In this document: positions 23,416-31,923 of the stretch, piece by piece
How positions within the stretch are numbered: position 1 is the first letter of the stretch
Layout of the letters: each line of letters starts with the position of its first letter
From: Paraplanobispora takensis
Lineage (GTDB): Bacteria; Actinomycetota; Actinomycetes; Streptosporangiales; Streptosporangiaceae
Length of the DNA: 64,000 nt
Assembly: GCF_016863195.1 (NCBI RefSeq)
Contig: NZ_BOOK01000029.1
Location: 147,900 to 211,899 of the forward strand
Reading direction: 5' to 3'
Made by a program: the position numbers and the translations under genes
The notes under the pieces: model-generated
What the model was told of the DNA's origin: nothing
The model's database searches: none
Seen by the model: only the letters and a program-made list of their open reading frames with translations

Positions 23416-24180
23416 TCAGTCTCTTTGCAAGGGTACAGAGGCATTCGCGCGGACGAACTCCAGGCTCCCCGCGAAGATCTGATCGGCGTCGTTGTCGAGC
23501 GTCGCGACATGGTAGCTGTCGGCGAGCTCCAGCACGCGCAGATTTCCCCTGGTCAGCTTCTCACGAAGAATCCGGACACTGGTGGGTTTCACTACATGAT
23601 CCTGCGGACTGTGGAAGACCAGCACCGGCTGGCTCAGTTCGTCCAGCCCGGCCTGGGTCAGCGCCCACAGCTGCGGCAGGCTCGCCGCGGCCCTGACCGG
23701 CGTGCGCGTGTAGCCGAGCTCGGTGGCCCCCTCCTTCTTGATGTCACCGGCCACCCCGGGGACCGAGGGGACGAAGAGCTTGAGCAGCGGCGCCAGCTTG
23801 AGCAGGGGCACGTCGTTGGCGATCGACGGGTTGACGACGACCACCCCCTTGACGCCCTCGCCGTGCACCTCGGCCAGCCGCAGGGCCATGCAACCGCCCA
23901 GGGACAGGCCCATCACGAAGACCTCGGCGCACCGGCCGCGCAGGTCCGCCAGGGCCTTGTCGAGCTCGGCGTACCAGTCCTCCCAGCGGGTGTGGTTCAT
24001 CTCCTGCCAGGTCGTCCCGTGACCGGGCAGTCGGGGCAGCGCCACGGTCAGGCCCGCCTCGGCCAGGTATTCCCCCCAGGGGCGCAACGATTGCGGAGAC
24101 CCGGTGAATCCGTGGCAGAGCAGAACGCCGACCTGGCCGCCCGAGTGGTGGTACGGCTCCGCGCCAGGCATCACAGGCAT
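23416..24180 (-). CDS. Alpha/beta hydrolase, Est30-like carboxylesterase
   Basis: The 254-residue serine hydrolase has the oxyanion motif VLLCHGFTGSP, nucleophile elbow GLSLGG with Ser93, acid Asp in FHSPQDHVV and His in ADSYHVATLDND. The last three match Geobacillus Est30-type carboxylesterases or monoacylglycerol lipases. It is cytosolic, acting on short acyl esters or monoacylglycerols. Start ATG 24180 follows GACGAGGAG at good spacing; a longer in-frame reading to 24699 runs over the divergent acyltransferase gene and was rejected. It is divergent from PlsC, consistent with lipid metabolism. Confidence 0.88.
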   Translation of the reverse strand: MPVMPGAEPYHHSGGQVGVLLCHGFTGSPQSLRPWGEYLAEAGLTVALPRLPGHGTTWQEMNHTRWEDWYAELDKALADLRGRCAEVFVMGLSLGGCMALRLAEVHGEGVKGVVVVNPSIANDVPLLKLAPLLKLFVPSVPGVAGDIKKEGATELGYTRTPVRAAASLPQLWALTQAGLDELSQPVLVFHSPQDHVVKPTSVRILREKLTRGNLRVLELADSYHVATLDNDADQIFAGSLEFVRANASVPLQRD

Positions 24181-24330
24181 GGGTGGCTCCTCGTCAGGTT
24201 CGCCCGATCGTCGCATGCTTGGGGCATGTTTTGCGAGGGGGTGATTTGGGTTGTTTGGCGGTGTAGGTGACAGAGGCCGAAGATGGGAAGATAACTCCAG
24301 GTCGCTGCCGGACAATCGAAGGAGCCCCGA

Positions 24331-25035
24331 GTGTTCTACTGGGTGGTGAAGGCCATCCTCTGGCCCTTCCTCCATCTGATCTTCCGCCCATGGGTGGAAG
24401 GGGTGGAGAACGTGCCGAAGGAGGGGCCGGTGATCCTGGCCGGCAACCACCTGTCGTTCGCCGACCACTTCTTCGGGGCCCTGTTCCTGCCGCGCAAGGT
24501 GATCTCCCTCGGCAAGGCCGAGTACTTCACCGGCAAGGGCGTCAAGGGGATGATCAGCAGAGCGTTCTTCAGCGGCGTCGGCACCGTGCCGATCGACCGC
24601 TCCGGCGGCAAGGCCAGCGAGGCGGCGCTCCGCACGGGCCTGCGCATCCTGGGCGAGGGGCAGGTGCTCGGCATCTATCCCGAGGGCACCCGATCCCACG
24701 ACGGCCGCCTCTACAAGGGCAAGACCGGGGTGGCCCGGCTGGCGCTGGAGTCCCGCGTGCCGGTGATCCCGTGGGCCATGGTCAACACCTTCGAGATGAT
24801 GCCCCCCGGCCGCCCCCTCCCCAAGCTGGGCATCCGCCCCGGCGTGAAGTTCGGCAAGCCGCTGGACTTCTCGCGCTACTACGGCATGGAGGAGGACCGC
24901 CTGGTCCTGCGCGCCGTCACCGACGAGATCATGTACGCGCTGATGGAGCTGTCCGGTCAGGAGTACGTCGACAAGTACGCCGCGAGCGCCAAGGCCGAGG
25001 CCACACGCCTGGCCGAACGGGGCGCCAAGGACTGA
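24331..25035 (+). CDS. 1-acyl-sn-glycerol-3-phosphate acyltransferase (PlsC family)
   Basis: The 234-residue enzyme transfers an acyl chain to lysophosphatidate at the membrane. It carries the family blocks GNHLSFADHFFG (H-x4-D), GVGTVPIDRSGGKAS, LGIYPEGTRSHDG (EGTR) and VARLALESRVPVIPWAM, with an N-terminal membrane-anchoring segment VVKAILWPFLHLIFRPW. GAAGGAG lies six bases before GTG 24331. Actinobacteria carry several PlsC paralogues, so this may acylate another lysolipid. A GC-rich hairpin follows the stop. Confidence 0.9.
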   Translation: MFYWVVKAILWPFLHLIFRPWVEGVENVPKEGPVILAGNHLSFADHFFGALFLPRKVISLGKAEYFTGKGVKGMISRAFFSGVGTVPIDRSGGKASEAALRTGLRILGEGQVLGIYPEGTRSHDGRLYKGKTGVARLALESRVPVIPWAMVNTFEMMPPGRPLPKLGIRPGVKFGKPLDFSRYYGMEEDRLVLRAVTDEIMYALMELSGQEYVDKYAASAKAEATRLAERGAKD

Positions 25036-25081
25036 GCGGCCGGGCGCCCGGCCGAACAGGACGTCACGACTGGACCGCCGG

Positions 25082-25104
25082 GCGCGGGCGATCGGCGCCC
25101 GCGC
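25082..25104 (+). terminator. GC-rich hairpin after plsC
   Basis: GCGCGGGCG pairs with CGCCCGCGC around a five-base loop, 47 bp after the acyltransferase stop. No T-run follows, so termination is only likely. Confidence 0.45.
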
Positions 25105-25238
25105 GGGCGGCGCGGCCGGCCCCCGCCTTTGCTGCTGGCTAAAGATGCCTTAAAAGTGGCATAAGACGGTTTTTTGCACTTTTACCTCCTTTGCGGTGCG
25201 GGTGTCGCCTTTGCATGCCCCCGAGGAGAGTTCCCTCC

Positions 25239-26654
25239 ATGAAGCGCCGCACGTCCGCCTGGATCCCGCCCGTGATCGTCGCCCTGGCCGCGGTGTCGCC
25301 GGCCGTACTGCCCGCACCCGCGCAGGCGGCGCAGGCCGCGCCGGAGGTCCGCGACGCCGCCGTGGTCCTGGTCGACTTCCAGGACAAGGGCCACCCCGAC
25401 AAGGCGGCCGCCACGGCCAAGGCGAAAGAGATCTTCTTCGGGTCCGGGACCTCGGTGGCCACCTACTTCGAGAAGGCCTCGCAGGGCCGGGTCACCTTCT
25501 CCGGCCAGGTGTTCGGCCCCTGGAAACTCGCCATGCCGGCCGGCTGTGACACCGCCCTGATGCGCACCAAGGTCGAGGAGCAGATGAAGGCCCGCGGCGT
25601 CGACCGCGCCGCGTTCGAGCACGTCTCCATCATCATGCCCTCCGGCGGCTGCGGCTGGGCGGGCCTGGCCACCGTGGGCGGCGCGACGAGCTGGATGCCC
25701 GACGGCTACAGCGCCGCCGGCACCATCCACGAGATCGGTCACAACCTCGGTCTCGGCCACGAGGGCACCTCGGCGTGCACCGAGGGCACGCTGTCGGACT
25801 GCGCGTCGGCCGGATATCGCGGCAAGAGCTCGGTGATGGGCGGCGGCGGGCCCGGCGTCGGCCTGTCCGCCCCCGCGCTGGTCAAGCTGAAGTGGCACAC
25901 CGGCGCCGAGCGGATCGTCCCCACCGCCTCCGGCACCCACACGCTGGCGCCGCTCTACGCCTCCGGCCGGCGCTTCCTGGACCTCCCGTTGCAGGGCGGC
26001 ACGGACCGGCTGGTGGCGGAGTACCGCAAGCGGGGCCACGGGCCGGACGCCGACGTCGCCGAGGGCGTCATCGTCTACCTCGTGCCCAAGGGGGACTACC
26101 ACAAGGCGATCCAGATCGACACCACGCCCGCCACCACGGCCAAGGGCAGCACGCCCCTGGCCGTGGGCAGGAGCGTCAAGGGCCGGGGCGTCACGCTGAC
26201 GGTGCTGTCGCAGTCGGCGGCCGGCGCGCGGGTCTCGCTCGTCCTGCCGGGCGGCGCCCCGGCGCCGACCCCGACCGCCAAGCCGTCCGCGACTCCGACC
26301 ACTAAGCCGTCCACTCCGACCCCGACCCCGACCCCGACCGCCAAGCCGTCCGCGACCGCGACCCCGTCCACCCCCGCCCCCGGCGGGTTGTCGGTGATCA
26401 GCGCGGGAGTCGGGGTCAAGCCGCGCACCGCCGCCCGCGGGCAGAAGGTCACCGTGACCGCGGTCTGCTCCGGCAGCAAGGTCGCCAAGGTCGTCTCGAC
26501 CGCGTTCGCCGCCCGCCAGAACGTCCCGGACGTCCCGGCCGTCGCCTGGTATCCGGCGATCACCGTCTCCGCCGGAGCCCGGGCCGGCGAGCACAACGTC
26601 TACGTCTTCTGCGCCGACGGTTCGGTGGCCCGGACTCCCGTCACGGTCGGCTGA
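25239..26654 (+). CDS. Secreted metzincin-like metalloprotease with Pro/Thr linker and C-terminal domain
   Basis: The 471-residue exoprotein has a Sec signal peptide (MKRRTSAWIPPVIVALAAVS, cleavage near AQAAQA). A catalytic domain follows with AVVLVDFQDK at its start and the zinc motif HEIGHNLGLGHE at about residue 165 (HExxHxxGxxH). A downstream SSVMGGGG is consistent with the Met-turn. The domain ends near residue 340. A linker of TPTPTAKPSATPTTKP-type repeats (about 342-385) then leads to a ~85-residue Ig-like or cell-wall-binding beta domain. ATG 25239 follows GAGGAGAG about eight bases upstream. The substrate is unknown; M6/M12-like relatives degrade extracellular protein. Confidence 0.85.
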   Translation: MKRRTSAWIPPVIVALAAVSPAVLPAPAQAAQAAPEVRDAAVVLVDFQDKGHPDKAAATAKAKEIFFGSGTSVATYFEKASQGRVTFSGQVFGPWKLAMPAGCDTALMRTKVEEQMKARGVDRAAFEHVSIIMPSGGCGWAGLATVGGATSWMPDGYSAAGTIHEIGHNLGLGHEGTSACTEGTLSDCASAGYRGKSSVMGGGGPGVGLSAPALVKLKWHTGAERIVPTASGTHTLAPLYASGRRFLDLPLQGGTDRLVAEYRKRGHGPDADVAEGVIVYLVPKGDYHKAIQIDTTPATTAKGSTPLAVGRSVKGRGVTLTVLSQSAAGARVSLVLPGGAPAPTPTAKPSATPTTKPSTPTPTPTPTAKPSATATPSTPAPGGLSVISAGVGVKPRTAARGQKVTVTAVCSGSKVAKVVSTAFAARQNVPDVPAVAWYPAITVSAGARAGEHNVYVFCADGSVARTPVTVG

Positions 26655-26703
26655 CCTCCCGCCGGGCGCCGCCGCGTGCCCGGTCCCCACACTCTCCGCC
26701 CCC

Positions 26704-26735
26704 CGGCGGGCCCTTTCACGGAAGAGGGCCCGCCG
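26704..26735. terminator. Bidirectional terminator between convergent genes
   Basis: CGGCGGGCCCT (26704-26714) pairs perfectly with AGGGCCCGCCG (26725-26735). It overlaps the last codons of the MarR gene and follows the metalloprotease stop. Confidence 0.75.
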
Positions 26736-27189
26736 AGGCGCGCGTCGCCGCCTCCACCTTGCTCATGACGCGGGTCATCATCTCCAGCTCGTCGGGGGTC
26801 AGCAGGTCGATCAGCACCTCGCGGACGACGGCGACGTGGCCCGGGGCGGTGCGGCGCAGGCACTCCACGCCCCGGTCGGTGAGCACGGCCAGGACGCCGC
26901 GGTCGTCGGAGGGACAGGTGGCCCGCTCGACCAGCCCCCGCTTCTCCAGCTGGCCGATCTGGTAGGTCAGCCCGCTCTTGGAGACCACGACCCCGCGGGC
27001 GAGCTCGGTCATCCGCAGCCGCCGGTCGGGGGCGTCGGAGAGGCGGGCGAGGATCTCGTACTGGGCGTGGGTCAGGCCCGACTCGGCCTTCAGCTGTTCT
27101 TCGACGCGTCGTTCCAGCAGATGGGACGCGGACAGATAGGCCCGCCAGGCGGCCATCTCACGCGCGTCCAGCCATCGTGCTCCTGTCAT
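26716..27189 (-). CDS. MarR family transcriptional regulator
   Basis: The 157-residue winged-helix repressor has helices LESGLTHAQYEILARLSDAP-type, recognition helix VSKSGLTYQIGQLEKRGLVE and wing CPSDDRGVLAVLT. It is divergent from the DoxX gene, and the shared ~80-bp promoter carries two matching near-palindromes (27208-27221 and 27242-27255). It therefore probably represses DoxX and itself, with release by an aromatic, quinone or thiol-reactive signal, as is usual for MarR/DoxX pairs. The signal itself cannot be read from sequence. Confidence 0.9.
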   Translation of the reverse strand: MTGARWLDAREMAAWRAYLSASHLLERRVEEQLKAESGLTHAQYEILARLSDAPDRRLRMTELARGVVVSKSGLTYQIGQLEKRGLVERATCPSDDRGVLAVLTDRGVECLRRTAPGHVAVVREVLIDLLTPDELEMMTRVMSKVEAATRASAGPLP

Positions 27190-27207
27190 TCGCTCAGTCT
27201 ACTGGTT

Positions 27208-27255
27208 GTTTGAATTTGAACTATCTGGCATGGTGGAGGTTGTTCAAATTCGAAC
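27208..27255. promoter_or_regulatory. Paired MarR operators between marR and doxX
   Basis: GTTTGAATTTGAAC (27208-27221) and GTTCAAATTCGAAC (27242-27255) are each near-palindromic. GAATTTGAAC in the first is the exact reverse complement of GTTCAAATTC in the second. The sites are 34 bp apart, start to start. Confidence 0.8.
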
Positions 27256-27268
27256 CACTGGAGGCGTG

Positions 27269-27691
27269 ATGCTGGACCAGGCGCGATCCATCGCCCTGCT
27301 GCTGGGCCGTATCGCCATCGGCGTGATCTTCTTCGTGCACGGCTTGACCAAGTTCACCGGCGGGCTGTCGGGGACGACGGCCTTCTTCGAGCAGATCGGC
27401 GTCCCGCTGGCGGGTGTGGCGGCGCCCGCGGTGGCGGTCGTCGAGGTCGCCGGGGGTGTGGCCCTCATCCTGGGCGCCGCCCTGCCGATCGCCGGCACCC
27501 TGCTCGCCCTCGACATGCTCGGGGCGATCCTGTTCGTCCACGGGGCCAACGGGTTCATGGCGGACAAGGGCGGCTACGAGTTCGTCCTCGCCCTGGCCGC
27601 GGCGAGCCTGATGATCGCCTTCAGCGGCGGGGGCGCCCTGTCCGTCGACGGGCTCCTGCGGCGCCGCCGTACCGCCGTCCCCGTGGGCTGA
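27269..27691 (+). CDS. DoxX family membrane protein
   Basis: The 140-residue protein has four membrane helices: SIALLLGRIAIGVIFFVHGL, VAAPAVAVVEVAGGVALILG, IAGTLLALDMLGAILFVHGA and FVLALAAASLMIAFSGGGAL. FVHGLTKF is the DoxX signature. Family members take part in quinone/thiosulfate or oxidative-stress complexes (MRC in mycobacteria). ATG 27269 is chosen because GGAGG lies six bases upstream; a longer frame to 27206 would run through both operator sites. It is controlled by the divergent MarR gene by inference. Confidence 0.88.
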   Translation: MLDQARSIALLLGRIAIGVIFFVHGLTKFTGGLSGTTAFFEQIGVPLAGVAAPAVAVVEVAGGVALILGAALPIAGTLLALDMLGAILFVHGANGFMADKGGYEFVLALAAASLMIAFSGGGALSVDGLLRRRRTAVPVG

Positions 27692-27717
27692 GCGGCCGGT
27701 CGTGACATCGACGGCGG

Positions 27718-27742
27718 CACCGGCGCCTCGCGGGCGCCGGTG
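27718..27742. terminator. Convergent terminator after doxX and mmuM
   Basis: CACCGGCGCC (27718-27727) pairs with GGCGCCGGTG (27733-27742), a perfect 10-bp stem with five-base loop, between two convergent genes. Confidence 0.75.
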
Positions 27743-27754
27743 TCACAGTCGGTG

Positions 27755-28618
27755 TCACAGCCGGTCGGCGTGCGCGCGGATCTGCCGGATGTGCTCCGGG
27801 GTGGTACGGCAGCAGCCGCCGACGAAGGCCGCGCCGGCGGTGTGCCACTCGGCCGCGGCGGCGCCGAACTCGACCGGGTCGGCCAGGCCGGTCCAGCGGC
27901 GTCGCCCGGCGTCCCAGGTCTCGCCCGAGTTGGGGTAGACCATGACGGGCTTGCCCTTGACCCGCTCGATCAGGCTGGAGACGTGGCGCGGCGCGGTGCA
28001 GTTGATCCCGACCGCGAGGATCCGCTGGTCGCCGGCGAACAGTGCGGCGACCTCCTCCATCGGGGTGCCGTCGCTGATGCGCTCGCCGTCGCGGCAGGAG
28101 AAGCTGATCCAGGCCCGCACCCCCGGAGTCCGGCCGAGCAGGCGCTTGAGCGCGCGGGCCTCGACGATGGAGGGGATGGTCTCGCAGGCCAGGAAGTCGG
28201 CCCCGGCGGAGGCCAGGATCTCCCAGCGGTCGCGGTGCCAGGCGAACAGGCCGTCCTCGTCGAGGTCGTAGTCGCCGGTGTACTCGGCGCCGTTGGCGAG
28301 GTAGGCACCGTACGGCCCGACGCTGGCGGCCACCGCGCCCTCCCCGTGGGCGTCCCTGGCCTCGGTGGCCAGGCGCACCGACAGCTGGATGAGGTCCTCC
28401 GCCTCGGCGACGCTCAGCCCGCGGCGCAGGAACGCCGGGATGCTCGCCTGGTAACTCGCTGTGGTCGCCACCTGCGCTCCGGCGGCGAAGTAGTCGAGGT
28501 GCGCCTGGCGGATCACCGAGGGGTTCTCCAGCAGGAGTTTCGCCGACCAGAGTTCGTCGCGCAGGTCCGCGCCGAGCGCCTCCAGATGGGTCGCCAGCCC
28601 ACCGTCGAGAATCACCAT
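27755..28618 (-). CDS. mmuM: Homocysteine S-methyltransferase (MmuM-like)
   Basis: The 287-residue cytosolic enzyme transfers a methyl group from S-methylmethionine (or S-adenosylmethionine) to homocysteine to give methionine. It has the zinc-binding cysteines of the Pfam S-methyl_trans barrel: GINCTAP at about residue 205 and GGCCRTTP at about 270. The N-terminal ILDGGLATHLEALGADL and QVATTASYQAS are also typical. There is no cobalamin domain and length matches MmuM. No partner permease (MmuP) is next to it. Confidence 0.9.
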   Translation of the reverse strand: MVILDGGLATHLEALGADLRDELWSAKLLLENPSVIRQAHLDYFAAGAQVATTASYQASIPAFLRRGLSVAEAEDLIQLSVRLATEARDAHGEGAVAASVGPYGAYLANGAEYTGDYDLDEDGLFAWHRDRWEILASAGADFLACETIPSIVEARALKRLLGRTPGVRAWISFSCRDGERISDGTPMEEVAALFAGDQRILAVGINCTAPRHVSSLIERVKGKPVMVYPNSGETWDAGRRRWTGLADPVEFGAAAAEWHTAGAAFVGGCCRTTPEHIRQIRAHADRL

Positions 28619-28632
28619 TCCGCCACTCTACG

Positions 28633-30894
28633 TCACTCGTAGCGCAGGCCGATCTCCCTGACGATCTCCAGGAAATTCTGTCCCGCGTCGGGCGCGAAGG
28701 GCCCGGGAGTGTAGGTGACGGCGGTCAGGACGCCGGAGAAGGGGAACGGCCCGCGGGCCTCGTACAGGTCCCAGGAGACGGGGGAGCGGCGGTCGATCCC
28801 CACGTCGATCCCCTCGAAGGGGGACATCGCCGCGAGCATCGGCAGGCCCGCCGCCGACGCCCGCTCCTCGCCGTCGGCCAGCACGGTGACGTCCCACACC
28901 CAGCCGCCCGGCGCGCTCACCTCCACCCGCGCGGTCCGCTCCGGTACGGCCCCCGCCCGCAGCTCGTGCATCACCCCGTAGGCGTTGAGCGCGAAGAGGA
29001 GCTCCCCGCCCTCGACGTACAGCACGTAGCCGCCGCCCTGGTCGCCGTGGGCCACCAGCACGCCCTCGCCCGGCTCGGCGATCTCCGCCTCCACGCTGAA
29101 GGAGCGCCACTGGACCAGCTGGAGCGAGCGCCACCGCTCCAGGGTGTGCACGGCGGGCGTCAGCCGTACCGGGCCGGCGTCGGCGTGCCACGGCGGGCGC
29201 AGCAGATAACGCAGGCGCGAGCCCTCGTCCAGCGGGTACACCAGGTTCTCCCGGGCGGCCTCCTCCCAGGCGGCGGCCAGCTCGGCGACGAGGCCGGGCC
29301 GCTCGGCGGCCAGGTCGCGCAGCTGGACGCGGTCGGCGCTCTGGTCGTACAGCTCCCACTCGTGGTCGCCGAACGGGGTCAGCGGCCGGTGCCGGGTCAC
29401 GATCTCCCAGCCGTCGCGGTAGAAGCCCCGGTTGCCGGCCAGCTCGAAGTACTGCTCGGTGTGATCGTGTCCGGCCGCCGCCTCGCGCAGCGGGCCGCCC
29501 ATCGAGACCCCCGTCCGGGGCAGGCCCTCGGCGGCCTCGACCCCGGTGAGGTCGAGCAGAGTCGGCAGCAGGTCGGTGACGAAGGCCCACCGGTCGCGCA
29601 GGCCCGAGGCGTCCAGGCCCGCCGGCCAGGAGAACAGCAGCGGCACCGAGTGGCCGCCCGCGTGAGTGTTGATCTTGTAGAGCCGGAAGGGCGTGTTGGA
29701 GACCGTCGCCCAGCCGCGCGGATAGTGCGCCAGCGTCCGCGGCCCGCCGACCAGGTCGATCCCGGCCAGGTCGGCGGTGAAGTCCTCGCGGTCGTGCCCG
29801 CTGTTCTTCGACAGCAGCGTGCGGAAGTACTGCGTGGTGCCGCGCTCCTCGCCCTCGCGGGAGCCGCCGTTGTCGGAGGTGAAGATGAAGATCGTGTTCT
29901 CCAGCTCGCCGAGCTCCTCCAGGACGGCGCGCAGCCGTCCCGTGCTCGCGTCGATACTGGAGATCATCGCCGCGTAGACCTCCATGTATCTGGCGAACAG
30001 CCGGCGCTCGTCCCCGCTCAGGGAGTCCCAGGCCGGTACGTCGTCGCCGGGTACGGCGTCGCGGGGCGGCAGGGGAGTGCCCGGCGGGAGCAGGCCCAGC
30101 TCGATCTGTCGCCGGTGCCTGCGCTCCCTGATCACGTCCCAGCCCGCGTCGTAGGCGCCCCGGTGCGCGGCGACGTCCTCGGCCCTGGCCTGCAGGGGCG
30201 CGTGCGCGGCGCCGTGCGCGAAGTACAGGAGGAAGGGCCGGTCCGGGTCCGAGGCCCTGAGCCGGCGGATCATGCCGGTGGCCCGGTCGGTGAGGTCGTC
30301 GGTCAGGTAGTAGCCGTCGGGATAGCGGTCCACCTCGACCGTGTGGTTGTCCTCCACCAGCCGGTGCGGGTGGTGGAAGTTGGTGAAGGCCTCCAGGAAG
30401 CCGTAGAAGCGCTCGAACCCCCGCTGCAGCGGCCAGGCGTGCCGGGGCCCGGCGTCCGACATGTCGGAGTCCTTGGTCAGGTGCCACTTGCCGACCGCGA
30501 ACGTGGCCCACCCGGCATCCCGGAATATCTCGGCCGCGGTGACCGCGTCGCGGGAGATCTCCCCGGCGTATCCGGGGAAGCCCGGATCGGAGTTGGCGAC
30601 GTGGCCGACCCCGGCCAGGTGCGGGTTGACCCCGGTCAGCAGAGCCGCCCTGGTCGGCGAGCACATGGGGGTGACGTGGAAGTTCGTCCACTGCACCCCG
30701 CCGGCGGCCAGCGCGTCCAGGTGCGGGGTGGGGATCTCCGACCCGTAGCAGCCCAGGTCGGAGAAGCCCACGTCGTCGGCGAGCACGATGACGATGTTGG
30801 GCTTCCCCGCCGCCGACGCCCGCGGCGGCCACCACGACTGCGACCCCGCGAAGGTCCGACCCACCCGTCCGGGGAACCCCTCGTACTCGATCAT
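28633..30894 (-). CDS. Arylsulfatase (type I sulfatase)
   Basis: The 753-residue enzyme hydrolyses sulfate esters. Its signature MCSPTRAALLTG contains Cys78, which would be converted to formylglycine by an FGE enzyme. Metal ligands appear in VLADDVGFSDLGCYG and TSDNGGSREGEE, and GKWHLTKDSDM carries the conserved Lys/His. The C-terminal ~170 residues are an additional beta-rich domain. No signal peptide is seen, so a cytosolic location is probable. A 24-codon longer reading to 30966 was rejected: TATAAT on the minus strand ends six bases before ATG 30894, indicating a leaderless message. No FGE gene is in the window. It lies 14 bp from the mmuM gene and runs in the same direction, so the two may share a transcript. 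Confidence 0.88.
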   Translation of the reverse strand: MIEYEGFPGRVGRTFAGSQSWWPPRASAAGKPNIVIVLADDVGFSDLGCYGSEIPTPHLDALAAGGVQWTNFHVTPMCSPTRAALLTGVNPHLAGVGHVANSDPGFPGYAGEISRDAVTAAEIFRDAGWATFAVGKWHLTKDSDMSDAGPRHAWPLQRGFERFYGFLEAFTNFHHPHRLVEDNHTVEVDRYPDGYYLTDDLTDRATGMIRRLRASDPDRPFLLYFAHGAAHAPLQARAEDVAAHRGAYDAGWDVIRERRHRRQIELGLLPPGTPLPPRDAVPGDDVPAWDSLSGDERRLFARYMEVYAAMISSIDASTGRLRAVLEELGELENTIFIFTSDNGGSREGEERGTTQYFRTLLSKNSGHDREDFTADLAGIDLVGGPRTLAHYPRGWATVSNTPFRLYKINTHAGGHSVPLLFSWPAGLDASGLRDRWAFVTDLLPTLLDLTGVEAAEGLPRTGVSMGGPLREAAAGHDHTEQYFELAGNRGFYRDGWEIVTRHRPLTPFGDHEWELYDQSADRVQLRDLAAERPGLVAELAAAWEEAARENLVYPLDEGSRLRYLLRPPWHADAGPVRLTPAVHTLERWRSLQLVQWRSFSVEAEIAEPGEGVLVAHGDQGGGYVLYVEGGELLFALNAYGVMHELRAGAVPERTARVEVSAPGGWVWDVTVLADGEERASAAGLPMLAAMSPFEGIDVGIDRRSPVSWDLYEARGPFPFSGVLTAVTYTPGPFAPDAGQNFLEIVREIGLRYE

Positions 30895-30900
30895 GCGCGG

Positions 30901-30906
30901 ATTATA
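30901..30906 (-). promoter_or_regulatory. Consensus -10 (TATAAT) of the arylsulfatase
   Basis: On the minus strand TATAAT is followed by six bases and then ATG 30894. This predicts transcription starting at the start codon and decides the start. Confidence 0.65.
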
Positions 30907-30967
30907 GGGATCCTCGATTTCGTGCGGCGGGGACGAGCGTGGGGCCCGTACGGATCTCGGGTTCAAA

Positions 30968-30986
30968 TTAGGTTAGGCTTTCCTAA
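30968..30986. promoter_or_regulatory. IdeR/DmdR-type iron box before the siderophore cluster
   Basis: TTAGGTTAGGCTTTCCTAA matches the actinobacterial iron-box consensus (TTAGGTTAGGCTAACCTAA) at 17 of 19 positions. It should repress the siderophore genes to the right when iron is plentiful. It also lies about 75 bp upstream of the divergent arylsulfatase start. Confidence 0.88.
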
Positions 30987-31044
30987 GTAACATCATCAGT
31001 GATCTCCCGTGCCGCGCCCGGCGGCCTCCCGGCGCGGGCACCGG

Positions 31045-31075
31045 GTGCCCTTCACGGGGCGGCACCCCGTGAAGG
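31045..31075. repeat. Perfect 13-bp-stem hairpin in the siderophore-cluster leader
   Basis: GCCCTTCACGGGG (31045-31057) pairs with CCCCGTGAAGGGC (31063-31075) around a five-base loop. It lies between the iron box and the first start codon, 36 bp before it. There is no T-run, so it may be an mRNA stability element or attenuator. Confidence 0.65.
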
Positions 31076-31110
31076 GCCGGGGAGATCCCACGAAGGGACC
31101 GTGAGAACCC

Positions 31111-31923
31111 ATGACTCCGCCGCGCCCCGCCGTCGTCCGGCATCCCCTCGCCTACCGGCTGCTCGAGGTCAGGCGGGTGGACCGGATCACCCCCGGCACC
31201 GTGCGCGTCACCCTGGGCGGCCCGGAGCTGCGGGGCTTCTGCAAGCAGGCGCCCACCGACCACGTCAAGCTCTGCTTCCCCGCACCCGGCGCCGAGCTGC
31301 CGGTGCCGGCCGTCGTCGAGAACGACGCCTGGGTCCGGGGCCAGGTCGAGCCGATCACCCGTGACTACACCGTCCGCCACCACCGGCCCGAGGCGCTGGA
31401 GCTGGATGTGGACATGGTCGTGCACGGCGACGGCGTCGCCTCCGCCTGGGCGGAGCGCGCCGAGCCCGGCATGCGGCTCGGGGTCCTCGGGCCGCGCGGT
31501 TCGGTGGTCGTGCCCCCGGTGTACGACTGGTACCTGCTGGCCGCCGAGGAGACGGGGATCCCCGCGCTGGGCCGCTGGCTGGAGGCGCTGCCCGCCGGAG
31601 TGAAGGTGATCGCTTTCGCCGAGGTCGCGGGCCCGCAGGAGGAGCAACCGCTGACCGTGCGCGAGGGCGTCAGCCTGACCTGGCTGCACCGGGGCACCGC
31701 CGAGCCCGGGACGACCGACCTGCTGGAGCGGGCCGTCCGCGCGGCCGACCTGCCCGGCGGCACGGGCTACGCCTGGGTCGCGGGCGAGGCCCGCACGCTC
31801 AGGCCGATCCGCCGCCACCTGAGGGAGGAGCGGGGGCTGGCGCCGGAGCAGGTCGACGTCGACGGCTATTGGAAGCGCGGCGAGGCCGACCACGACCACC
31901 ATCGAGACGACGAGGACGAGTGA
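31111..31923 (+). CDS. Siderophore-interacting protein (FAD-dependent ferric-siderophore reductase)
   Basis: The 270-residue cytosolic flavoprotein reduces ferric siderophores to release iron. The FAD-binding N-domain has VDRITPGTVRVTLGGPEL and the RxYT motif in PITRDYTVRHH. The NAD(P)H domain follows with WYLLAAEETGIPALGRWLEA and GYAWVAGEARTLRPIRRHLR. The C-terminal YWKRGEADHDHH is the SIP family signature. An iron box lies upstream, so iron repression is expected. Its stop overlaps a GTG (31920), and the permease genes follow. Confidence 0.93.
   Translation: MTPPRPAVVRHPLAYRLLEVRRVDRITPGTVRVTLGGPELRGFCKQAPTDHVKLCFPAPGAELPVPAVVENDAWVRGQVEPITRDYTVRHHRPEALELDVDMVVHGDGVASAWAERAEPGMRLGVLGPRGSVVVPPVYDWYLLAAEETGIPALGRWLEALPAGVKVIAFAEVAGPQEEQPLTVREGVSLTWLHRGTAEPGTTDLLERAVRAADLPGGTGYAWVAGEARTLRPIRRHLREERGLAPEQVDVDGYWKRGEADHDHHRDDEDE

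Noticed and set aside
24181..24699. Long N-terminal extension of the esterase
   Set aside because: It runs antisense over the plsC start and lacks hydrolase sequence; ATG 24180 has a clear ribosome-binding site.
27206..27268. Upstream extension of the DoxX protein
   Set aside because: It would translate through both MarR operators and lacks a ribosome-binding site; ATG 27269 has GGAGG.
31045..31075. Intrinsic terminator before the siderophore genes
   Set aside because: The stem is strong but no T-run follows and the genes downstream need this transcript; kept as a leader hairpin.
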